The notes under the pieces: generated by a model | The model's database searches: none | Told to the model about the DNA's origin: nothing | Seen by the model: only the letters and a program-made list of their open reading frames with translations | Part shown: positions 38,529 through 45,787 of the stretch, one piece after another | Layout of the letters: every line of letters begins with the position of its first letter | Position numbering within the stretch: the stretch's first letter is position 1 | Translations under genes and position numbers: made by a program | Assembly (NCBI GenBank): GCA_017466825.1 | Contig: JAFTTJ010000020.1 | Coordinates: 62,001-126,000 of the forward strand | Origin: Clostridia bacterium | Lineage (GTDB): Bacteria; Bacillota; Clostridia; Christensenellales; Borkfalkiaceae | Reading direction: 5' to 3' | DNA: 64,000 nt

Positions 38529-39773
38529 ATGTTGACTCTCTTTTACGACTCCTATCGCGTACTGACCGAAGTGTATTCGAGCGGAGCGTTTATAAAACAA
38601 GCCTTAAACGACGTTCAAATCGACGAAAAAAACCGCTCGCACTTAACAAAAATTTGCTACGGCGTGCTCGATAAAGATATCACTTTAGAATACGATATTT
38701 CGGCTCTTTGCGACAAGCGCCCAAAGCAAGCCGTACGCACCTTGCTAAAAATAGGTATGTATTCGATAGCCTATTTAAAAACTGCGGTATACGCCGTTAC
38801 CGACAATTTGGTCGAACTCGTAAAAAAATTGGGCAAGGGGGCAAACGCCGGCTTTGTAAACGCCTTTTTGCGTAAATACGCAAAATATCAAAGGGTATAT
38901 CCTATTGACGGTATTAAAAATCTTTCGGTAAAATATTCTTACCCCGAGTTCGCCGTAAAAAAACTCGTGGCCGACTACGGCAAAGAGATAGCCGAAAACA
39001 TTATGAACGCCGACGAAGAGCGTACCGCCGTTAGATTTAATCAAGGTATCGACGGCGAAGCCTACCTTACGGAAAGACGTTGGGATTACGAAAAAACGCC
39101 TTTTGCAAACACTTTTTTCGTAAAAGGTTTTAAAGTTGACGAAGATTTTTACAAGGGCGTTTACACCTTTCAGTCGATAGGTAGCGTTGCAATTTGCGAC
39201 GCAGTCGGCGGTGGCAAAACCTTGCTCGACGCATGTTCCGCCCCGGGTGGCAAGAGCGTGAATTTAGCCGACAAATTCGAGTCGGTAACGGCTTTTGAAC
39301 TTCATCCGCATAGGGTAAAACTAATCGAAGAATACACCGCTAGAATGGGTAAGAAAAACGTCGTTGCAATTCAAAAGGACTCGTCGGTTTTAGACGAAAA
39401 TTATATTGAAAAATTCGACGTAGTGCTTTGCGATTGTCCGTGTAGCGGATACGGGGTTATTAAGGATAATCCCGACGTAAAACTTCGTCGCACCCCCGAA
39501 GATATCGCAAGTTTAAATCAAATTCAGTACGAAATCCTTTCAACTTGCAGTAAATACGTTAAAAAAGGCGGTAGTTTATACTATTCTACCTGTTCGGTCT
39601 TTAAGTGTGAAAACGAAGATATCTGCGGTAAATTTTTGAAATTCAATAGCGATTTTACCGAAGAGATCATTTCAAGTCCGCTCGCCAACCAAAGGATGAA
39701 ACGGGGGATAAGTTTTTTGCCCGACCTTTCTTTCGGCGCAGGGTTTTTTATTTGTAAATTCACAAAAAATTAA
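38529..39773 (+). CDS. rsmB: 16S rRNA (cytosine(967)-C5)-methyltransferase
   Basis: RsmB (Sun) methylates C967 of 16S rRNA. The 414-residue protein has an N-terminal NusB-like RNA-binding domain (about 1-130) and a SAM-methyltransferase domain with DACSAPGGKS, CDCPCSG and the catalytic Cys in YSTCSVF. It starts one base after the fmt stop and belongs to the conserved fmt-rsmB-rlmN order. Confidence 0.94.
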   Translation: MLTLFYDSYRVLTEVYSSGAFIKQALNDVQIDEKNRSHLTKICYGVLDKDITLEYDISALCDKRPKQAVRTLLKIGMYSIAYLKTAVYAVTDNLVELVKKLGKGANAGFVNAFLRKYAKYQRVYPIDGIKNLSVKYSYPEFAVKKLVADYGKEIAENIMNADEERTAVRFNQGIDGEAYLTERRWDYEKTPFANTFFVKGFKVDEDFYKGVYTFQSIGSVAICDAVGGGKTLLDACSAPGGKSVNLADKFESVTAFELHPHRVKLIEEYTARMGKKNVVAIQKDSSVLDENYIEKFDVVLCDCPCSGYGVIKDNPDVKLRRTPEDIASLNQIQYEILSTCSKYVKKGGSLYYSTCSVFKCENEDICGKFLKFNSDFTEEIISSPLANQRMKRGISFLPDLSFGAGFFICKFTKN

Positions 39774-39782
39774 GGTTATATT

Positions 39783-40835
39783 ATGGAAATTTTACACGAT
39801 TATTCGCTTGACGAACTTAAAAATTTAATAGAAGAACTCGGCGAAAAACCCTTTAGAGCGGGGCAACTTTTTAGGGGTTTACATAGCGGTAAAAAAATTT
39901 CCGAAATTACGGATATAAGCAAGGATTTAAGACAAAAACTTTTACTTCGCTTTGCCGATTGCCCCGTTGAAATCATTGGTCATAAAACTTCTAAACTTGA
40001 CGGAACTGTAAAGTTTTTGTTTAAACTTTGGGATAACAACGTTATCGAAGGCGTGCTTATGAAATATAAGTACGGCAACACCCAATGCGTGTCAACTCAA
40101 GTCGGTTGCAGGATGGGTTGCGCCTTTTGCGCGTCGGGTATAGGCGGACTCGTCCGCAACTTAACCGCGGGCGAAATTTTAGGTCAAATTACTGCCGTAA
40201 ACGCCTTTTTAGGTGGTAATATTGATAAAAGACAGGTTACTAACGTCGTTTTAATGGGTAGTGGAGAACCGCTCGACAATTATCAAAACGTAGTTAAATT
40301 TATCAAAAATCTTTCTTTAAAGGGCGGTTTAAACGTCAGCCCAAGAAACGTCAGTTTGTCAACTTGCGGTCTTGTTCCACAAATGCTAAATCTCGCTGAA
40401 GAAGGGCTAGACGTCAACTTGACCGTTTCCCTACATAACCCGTTTGACGAAAAGCGTAAAAATCTAATGCCTATCGCCAACGCCTATAAAGTCAAGGATA
40501 TTTTAGACGCTTGCACGGCATATTTTAACAAGACTAAAAGGCGTTATATTTTTGAGTATTCGCTAGTCAAAGGCGAAAACGACACTAAAGAGTGCGCCGA
40601 AGAACTCATTAGACTTTTAAAGGGTAGACCTTGCCACGTCAACCTAATTCGACTAAACGAAGTTAAGGAAAAGGACTTAAAAGCGACTGCGGATAAAGAC
40701 GCATACAGGTTTTTAGGACTCTTGGAAAGGGGTGGGCTTTCGGCAACCGTCCGCCGTCAAATCGGCGTGGATATCGACGGGGCTTGCGGTCAACTTCGCA
40801 GAAATTATTTAGACGGAAATTCGGATATAAATTAA
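39783..40835 (+). CDS. rlmN: 23S rRNA (adenine(2503)-C2)/tRNA (adenine(37)-C2) methyltransferase RlmN
   Basis: RlmN is a radical-SAM enzyme that methylates C2 of A2503 in 23S rRNA and A37 in some tRNAs. The 350-residue protein has the radical-SAM cluster motif CRMGCAFC, the GSGEPLDNY segment, and the C-terminal Cys in the GACGQL stretch that takes the methyl. It follows rsmB by nine bases. In many Firmicutes a PP2C phosphatase and PrkC kinase gene come next; here rsgA follows directly. Confidence 0.96.
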   Translation: MEILHDYSLDELKNLIEELGEKPFRAGQLFRGLHSGKKISEITDISKDLRQKLLLRFADCPVEIIGHKTSKLDGTVKFLFKLWDNNVIEGVLMKYKYGNTQCVSTQVGCRMGCAFCASGIGGLVRNLTAGEILGQITAVNAFLGGNIDKRQVTNVVLMGSGEPLDNYQNVVKFIKNLSLKGGLNVSPRNVSLSTCGLVPQMLNLAEEGLDVNLTVSLHNPFDEKRKNLMPIANAYKVKDILDACTAYFNKTKRRYIFEYSLVKGENDTKECAEELIRLLKGRPCHVNLIRLNEVKEKDLKATADKDAYRFLGLLERGGLSATVRRQIGVDIDGACGQLRRNYLDGNSDIN

Positions 40836-40851
40836 TTAAAGGAGCACAATT

Positions 40852-41703
40852 ATTTTAGGGCAGATTATAAAAATTCACTCGGGAAAATATTTCGTAAAGA
40901 GCGGAGAAGAAGTTTTCGAGTGTAGCGCAAAAGGCGCTCTTAAAATTAAATCGGACGGTATTTTTACGGGTGATTTCGTCGAGTTTGACGACTCGGTCGT
41001 AAAGGCGGTAAAGCCACGCAAAAATAGGCTTATTCGCCCGAGCGTTGCAAACGTCGATTGCGTGGTTATCGTCGTTGCAAATCCCCCCGAGCCCGACCTC
41101 TATCTATTCGACAAGTTGATTTCCACCGCAAATTCGAGCGAAATACCTTGTTCGATCGTGGTAAACAAGGTTGACTTGCAACCAAAAACCGCCGATATAA
41201 TACGCAAAAATTACCAAAGCGCAGTTGAAAATATCTTTACGGTATCCGCAAAAACGGGTGAAGGGCTTGAAGAATTAGCCGAGTTTCTAAAAGGTAAACT
41301 CGTCGTATTTTCGGGGCAGTCGGCGGTTGGCAAAACGTCAATCGTAAACAGACTTTTCGGCGAAAATAAGCGCACGGGTGAAGTCAGCGTAAAAACCCAA
41401 AAGGGCAAGCAAACGACCACCGTTTCCGAAATAACCGAGCGCCGTGGCATAAGTGTAATCGACACGCCTGGGTTTACTTCGATGGATATCGACGTTGAAG
41501 AAGACGTTTTTGCTTGGAGTTATCCCGAATTTACTGCTTTTTCAAGCGGTTGTAAATTCGCCGATTGTAGACACGTAAACGAGCCCGATTGCATGGTTAA
41601 AAAAGCGGTTGAAAGCGGTGAAATTTTTAAAGATAGATATTTAAGATATAAAGAAATATTTAAACAAATTAAGGAAAAACAAAAGTATGACAAAAAGTAT
41701 TAA
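40852..41703 (+). CDS. rsgA: Ribosome small-subunit GTPase RsgA, apparently starting at ATT
   Basis: RsgA is a late 30S assembly GTPase. The circularly permuted G domain is intact: NKVD before the P-loop GQSAVGKTS, then the DTPG switch, and a zinc knuckle (C, C, H, C in the segment CKFADCRHVNEPDC). The reading frame continues upstream of the first GTG (41062) through a normal OB-fold N-domain (IIKIHSGKYFV) back to a TAA at 40837. In this extension there is no ATG, GTG or TTG; the AAAGGAG at 40838-40844 is seven bases before ATT at 40852 (and four before ATT 40849). Starting at ATT gives 283 residues, the usual RsgA length; starting at GTG would delete the OB domain. Confidence 0.85.
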   Translation: MLGQIIKIHSGKYFVKSGEEVFECSAKGALKIKSDGIFTGDFVEFDDSVVKAVKPRKNRLIRPSVANVDCVVIVVANPPEPDLYLFDKLISTANSSEIPCSIVVNKVDLQPKTADIIRKNYQSAVENIFTVSAKTGEGLEELAEFLKGKLVVFSGQSAVGKTSIVNRLFGENKRTGEVSVKTQKGKQTTTVSEITERRGISVIDTPGFTSMDIDVEEDVFAWSYPEFTAFSSGCKFADCRHVNEPDCMVKKAVESGEIFKDRYLRYKEIFKQIKEKQKYDKKY

Positions 41704-42349
41704 AATAGCCCCTTCCCTTTTATCGGCGGACTTTTCAAAGATGGGCGAGGAAATGAAGAGAATAGAGCGCGCAGGCGCAGATTTTGCTCATTTAGACGTA
41801 ATGGACGGCGTTTTCGTTCCAAACATAACCTTTGGCATAAAAATGGTTAAAGATTTAAAAAAGGTAGGCTCGCTCATTTTAGATTGCCACCTTATGATAG
41901 TAAATCCCCAAAATTACGTAGAGCAGTTTGCAAAGGCGGGCGCTGATTATATAACCGTGCACTACGAAGCGTGTAAGAAAGATTTAGCAAACGTTTTAAA
42001 ACAAATAAAATCGTACGGGGTAAAATGTGGACTTGTCATCAATCCGGATACTCCCGTCGAAAAGATTGAACAATGTATTGCCCTTTGCGATATGGTGCTC
42101 GTTATGAGTGTGTTCCCCGGTTTTGGCGGACAGAAATTTATACCCGAAGTTTTAGACAAATGTAGGGCTATAAGGCGAATAATCGACCAAAACGGCTATG
42201 ATTGCCTACTTGAAATCGACGGTGGAATAAACGTAGAAAACTGTGAACAAGCCGTCTTAGCAGGTTGTGACGTTTTAGTCGCAGGTAGCGCGGTATTTGG
42301 CGCAAGCGATATAGAAAAAGCGATAAGGGATTTAAGGTGCGGTAGGTAA
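41687..42349 (+). CDS. rpe: Ribulose-phosphate 3-epimerase
   Basis: Rpe interconverts ribulose-5-P and xylulose-5-P in the pentose phosphate pathway. The 220-residue TIM barrel has APSLLSADF, DVMDGVFVPN, HLMI and SVFPGFGGQKF, covering metal ligands and phosphate site. It overlaps rsgA by 17 bases (coupled) with AAGGAA upstream. In Firmicutes thiN often follows; here a large membrane protein starts on the last base of the rpe stop. Confidence 0.96.
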   Translation: MTKSIKIAPSLLSADFSKMGEEMKRIERAGADFAHLDVMDGVFVPNITFGIKMVKDLKKVGSLILDCHLMIVNPQNYVEQFAKAGADYITVHYEACKKDLANVLKQIKSYGVKCGLVINPDTPVEKIEQCIALCDMVLVMSVFPGFGGQKFIPEVLDKCRAIRRIIDQNGYDCLLEIDGGINVENCEQAVLAGCDVLVAGSAVFGASDIEKAIRDLRCGR

Positions 42350-44364
42350 TGACTAAAAAACTTTCCAAGACCGATTTTCTTATCGGCGCGCTCTTTACCT
42401 TGCTTGCATTGCTTTTCGGCGCAATCGGTTTAAGGCTAAATTTAGGCGGTAGCGTTTACAATTTAATTTTAATTGTCGCCATAGTTTGCGGTGGGGTTTC
42501 GCTGTTATGCTTTATCGTCGGTGCTCTAATAGGCGTATCGGTTAAAAAATTTAAGGGCTTACCGTCCGAAAAAAGACGAGGCTTTTTAGCGGTTTTTAAC
42601 TCAGCGGAAGAAAAAGGTGAACTCGCAGTAAACGGCGTATTTTCTCAAAACTTTTTATTTTATTTTTATTACGCTTTTTTAAGCCTTTTAGGGCTTGCGT
42701 TTTTTTGCGGAGTATCTTTTTGCATCTTCGTATATCCGCTCGCTTTAATATTAGTTCCGTTTACCTTTATCGCGGTTTGTCCATTGTGGAGACTTATCGA
42801 ATATCTTTTAAAAAAGGAAAAACCGCTAGGGCTTGACGACGGCATAAATAAGAGCGAATATGAGCCTATATATTCGTTATTTAACAATTTAGTAGAAAAA
42901 TATTACGGAAAAAATTACCTTTTAAAACTTACTTTCGCAGCGCCGTTTATAATGACGGTTGAAAAAAGCGGTTCTAACGTATGCGTTTATTTAAACGAGT
43001 ATATCTTCTTTCTTTTAACCGAAAGAGAGATTGAAAGCGTCTTTTTAAGATGCTATTTGCAAAACGCCGACGCCTGCTCGAAAAAGATTAAAAAAGCCTA
43101 TTATTCGAGAGAGATTTTTACTGCAAAAGTGCCGTTTGGTTGGTTTTTTAATCAATATTTTTCATTGGCTATTTTTACGACTGCGCTCGATTTTGAGTTT
43201 ACCCAAAAATCCCTTCTTCGCACGCTCGAAAAGAAGACGGACGAATTGCTCGTCGGTACGGGTTTTGAAGAAGATTATTTAAGGGCGTACAAAAAATTCT
43301 CGGTGTTTGACTATTCTTTCGCCGTCGCAAAGCACGTTTTAAATTACGAACTTTGCAAAAGCGTAAATAACTTACGCAATTACGTCACAAGCGTTTACGA
43401 AATTTTCTTAAATCTTGCAAAAACGCGTGCCGTCGCTTGGGAAAAGCGAATAGAAAGCAAGTTAAAAGCCGTTATTTGCGAAAAACTCACCTACGCCGAA
43501 AAGAGTAAAATTTTGGGCGTAAGCGTAAGTTGCGGTGAGTTTTACGACCACACTACGGAAGCGCAAAAGACTTTGTACGACGAATACAATTTGACTTTCT
43601 TTGAAGGAACTAAGATTTTTTACGAGCCTAAGTTGCAACAGATTGAAGATTTAGGTAGAGAAGTTTTCCGTTACGAGCAAGAGCCCGAAAAATATCAAGA
43701 GAGATTAGAACTTATAAATATTGCTCACGCCTATTATTCGCTCGCCAAAATCGACGAAGCCGAGAGCGTTTATAAAAAGATTCTCTCAAGCGGTGACGAT
43801 TCGTCCGAAATTCATTTTGACTACGGTGGTTTTTTGCTTTTAGCAAAGGACGATCCTAACGGCATAGCCCACGTTTATAAGGCAATGGAAAACGAAAACT
43901 TTATCGAAGACGGACTTGATCTACTCGGCAAGTTTTTAATTTATTACGGCGACCAAGGTGAGTATGATAAATATTGCGAGTATAAAGAAAAACGGCTCGA
44001 CGAATTTGCAAAAGAGTATAACGATAAACGTTTGAATAGCGTTATCGAATTTACGCCTTGCAAAATCGAAAGGTCTGTTTTAGACGAAATCGTAGCAAAA
44101 ATCACCAAAGATGAAAACGTCGACGAACTCTACTGCGCCGACGCTAAAACACAATCGGGCGACGATATAACCGTTTTTGCGTTTAGCGTAAGGAATAAAT
44201 CTAGCGAAGACGCCTTCGTGCAAACTTACGAAAGAATTTTCAGCATTTTAGATAACGAGTACGCAAAATACGATACTTATCTTGTTTCAATCGAGATTGA
44301 AATGGATAAAAAACTTGTCGAAAAAATCAAAAATAAAGATGAATTTTTGTTTTTTAGGCGCTAA
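42349..44364 (+). CDS. Membrane protein with a degenerate M48-like domain and TPR-like C-terminus
   Basis: This 671-residue protein has two N-terminal membrane helices (about 12-30 and 38-63), another pair around 103-150, then a soluble part. The stretch around residues 205-240 (NVCVYLNEYIFFLLTEREIESVFLRCYLQ, read in part) follows the M48 metallopeptidase pattern of a beta strand, then LTE.EI.SV, but where HExxH should stand it reads RCYLQ, so the zinc site is lost. From about residue 450 helical repeats (AHAYYSLAKIDEAESVYKKI) look like TPRs, as in BepA-type M48 proteins. I infer a pseudo-protease or chaperone-like role; the homology is by eye. It overlaps rpe by one base. Confidence 0.65.
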   Translation: MTKKLSKTDFLIGALFTLLALLFGAIGLRLNLGGSVYNLILIVAIVCGGVSLLCFIVGALIGVSVKKFKGLPSEKRRGFLAVFNSAEEKGELAVNGVFSQNFLFYFYYAFLSLLGLAFFCGVSFCIFVYPLALILVPFTFIAVCPLWRLIEYLLKKEKPLGLDDGINKSEYEPIYSLFNNLVEKYYGKNYLLKLTFAAPFIMTVEKSGSNVCVYLNEYIFFLLTEREIESVFLRCYLQNADACSKKIKKAYYSREIFTAKVPFGWFFNQYFSLAIFTTALDFEFTQKSLLRTLEKKTDELLVGTGFEEDYLRAYKKFSVFDYSFAVAKHVLNYELCKSVNNLRNYVTSVYEIFLNLAKTRAVAWEKRIESKLKAVICEKLTYAEKSKILGVSVSCGEFYDHTTEAQKTLYDEYNLTFFEGTKIFYEPKLQQIEDLGREVFRYEQEPEKYQERLELINIAHAYYSLAKIDEAESVYKKILSSGDDSSEIHFDYGGFLLLAKDDPNGIAHVYKAMENENFIEDGLDLLGKFLIYYGDQGEYDKYCEYKEKRLDEFAKEYNDKRLNSVIEFTPCKIERSVLDEIVAKITKDENVDELYCADAKTQSGDDITVFAFSVRNKSSEDAFVQTYERIFSILDNEYAKYDTYLVSIEIEMDKKLVEKIKNKDEFLFFRR

Positions 44365-44397
44365 ATTTTTTTAATTGTAAAAAATTAGTAAAAACAC

Positions 44398-44426
44398 TTG
44401 AAATTGGAAAATTATAATGATATAAT
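44398..44426 (+). promoter_or_regulatory. Near-consensus sigma-A promoter for the lipoprotein gene
   Basis: TTGAAA (44398-44403) and perfect TATAAT (44421-44426) with 17-base spacing; the best vegetative promoter in the window by eye. Confidence 0.8.
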
Positions 44427-44467
44427 ATAATCAACTTTTAAAAAACACACTAAAAAGGAGAATTGAA

Positions 44468-44881
44468 ATGAAAAAGTTTTTAAAAAGTTTACTTGCAGTA
44501 ATGCTTATTGCAATCATGGCACTCTCGCTCACTTCTTGTGGCGTACCTTCTGACCCTGCTAAGGCAAAAGAAAACCTCACCAAAAACGAATTTACCGTTG
44601 ACGAAACTGTTGGCGCAGTAGCAGTTGGCGTTTACGTAACCGCAGCGTACGGACTCTCTGCTTCTAAGAATATCGGCAAAGTTATTCTTGCATCTAAGGA
44701 TTCTGATTCTGTTCTTATCGTATATAGTGAAGACGCTGAACTTCTTGAAAAACTTCACAAAGACCTTGAAGCTCTCTATGCTGAAGTTGTTAAAGACGAT
44801 GAAGAAGTTGACCTTGAAAAAGGTAAGTCTGGTGACTGTGTATGGGTAGGTACTTCTGCTGGCGTTAAAGCGGCTTGTTAA
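44468..44881 (+). CDS. Small predicted lipoprotein, function unknown
   Basis: The 137-residue product has a lipoprotein signal peptide: KKFLKS, a hydrophobic core, and the lipobox LTSC with Cys at residue 24, so the mature protein should be lipid-anchored outside the membrane. The mature part is small, mixed alpha/beta (VILASKDSDSVLIVYSEDAELLEKLHKDLEAL in two pieces) with an acidic patch and a terminal KAAC. I recognise no family. It has a near-consensus promoter, an AAAAAGGAG site, its own terminator, and favours codons such as CTT, TCT and GCT more than its neighbours, consistent with high expression. Confidence 0.75.
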   Translation: MKKFLKSLLAVMLIAIMALSLTSCGVPSDPAKAKENLTKNEFTVDETVGAVAVGVYVTAAYGLSASKNIGKVILASKDSDSVLIVYSEDAELLEKLHKDLEALYAEVVKDDEEVDLEKGKSGDCVWVGTSAGVKAAC

Positions 44882-44890
44882 TTTAAACCA

Positions 44891-44918
44891 AAAACCGAGA
44901 TTTTATCTCGGTTTTTTT
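44891..44918 (+). terminator. Intrinsic terminator after the lipoprotein gene
   Basis: AAAACCGAGA (44891-44900) pairs exactly with TCTCGGTTTT (44906-44915) and is followed by further Ts. Confidence 0.85.
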
Positions 44919-44930
44919 ATGCAAAAAAAT

Positions 44931-44960
44931 AAAAGCAGTAGCGTTTTTGCTACTGCTTTT
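44931..44960 (-). terminator. Terminator of the HAD phosphatase gene
   Basis: AAAAGCAGTAGC and GCTACTGCTTTT form a perfect stem; on the minus strand it is followed by ATTTTTTT. It lies four bases after the HAD stop and may work in both directions. Confidence 0.8.
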
Positions 44961-44963
44961 GCG

Positions 44964-45644
44964 TTATTTAATTATATCTAGAACTTCCGAAACTTTTTTA
45001 ATTTGATAGGTTACTTTAAGGTTGGGTTCTTCGCCCGAGTGGTTTAAATAGCAGGTGTCAATTCCGTTTTCAATGCCGAGTGGCATATCCGAAACGAGCG
45101 AGTCGCCCACGATTAAAGCCCTTTTGGGGTTAAATCCGTCAATTTGGCTTACAACTAAATCGTAATAGGTTTTCGACGGCTTACTGCATCCCATTTCGTC
45201 CGAGATAAAAATGCCTTCAAAATATTTGCCTACGCCCGAAAGTTTAAGCCTGCCCCTTTGCACGTTGGCAAGCCCGTTGGTAATAAGGTAGCATTTTGCC
45301 CCCATTTCAATAACCTTTTCAAGGGTGGGTACGGAGTCGGGGTAGAGTATCGAAATATTTGCTAGTCCGTTTTCGTAAACGGGCATAAATTCGTCGGCGT
45401 TAATGTCAAAGCCAATCGCCTTGCCAAAGTCGACGAAACGCATTTTTTTAAGAGTGTTTTTATCCACTTTTCCAAGCGAAAACAAGTCCCAATACCCTTG
45501 ATTTATATCCCTATAAATTTGGTAATAGCCTTCTTTATACGGCACGCCTAACTTTTTACAAGTTTCGGCAAAGTTTTTTTCGGCAGTTTTTTGAAAATCA
45601 AAAAGGGTATCGTCCGCATCAAATAAAATAAAATCGTATTTCAT
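44964..45644 (-). CDS. HAD superfamily hydrolase, YjjG-like pyrimidine nucleotidase
   Basis: The 226-residue protein has HAD motif I FDADDTLFDF, motif II ITNG, the Lys in GCSKPSKTYYD and motif IV GDSLVSDM. The DADDTLFD start and overall length match the YjjG/YfnB group, which dephosphorylates non-canonical pyrimidine nucleotides; the exact substrate is inferred only. It is the only minus-strand gene between 14.6 kb and the right edge and is monocistronic. Confidence 0.82.
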   Translation of the reverse strand: MKYDFILFDADDTLFDFQKTAEKNFAETCKKLGVPYKEGYYQIYRDINQGYWDLFSLGKVDKNTLKKMRFVDFGKAIGFDINADEFMPVYENGLANISILYPDSVPTLEKVIEMGAKCYLITNGLANVQRGRLKLSGVGKYFEGIFISDEMGCSKPSKTYYDLVVSQIDGFNPKRALIVGDSLVSDMPLGIENGIDTCYLNHSGEEPNLKVTYQIKKVSEVLDIIK

Positions 45645-45699
45645 AAGTTAATTGTACCAAATTAAACGGTAAAAAGCAATCAAAAATATTGAATTGTAA

Positions 45700-45728
45700 T
45701 TGACTTTACTCAAAAAAAACTATATACT
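45700..45728 (+). promoter_or_regulatory. Sigma-A-type promoter for the ManA-ROK fusion gene
   Basis: TTGACT (45700-45705) and TATACT (45723-45728) with 17-base spacing, 60 bases before the ATG. Confidence 0.75.
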
Positions 45729-45787
45729 AAAAATATACTTAATTATATAAACGGTTTTGCTTAATTTGCAAGCCCGACGGAGAGAGC

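Noticed and set aside
41062..41703. Shorter RsgA starting at GTG 41062
   Set aside because: It would lack the OB-fold domain, and the upstream frame reads as that domain with an AAAGGAG in front of ATT 40852.
42349..44364. The 671-residue protein as an active M48 protease
   Set aside because: No HExxH is present at the expected position or elsewhere in the sequence.
45464..45475. TTATCCACT resembling a DnaA box
   Set aside because: A single imperfect match inside the HAD gene with no cluster around it; not evidence for an origin.
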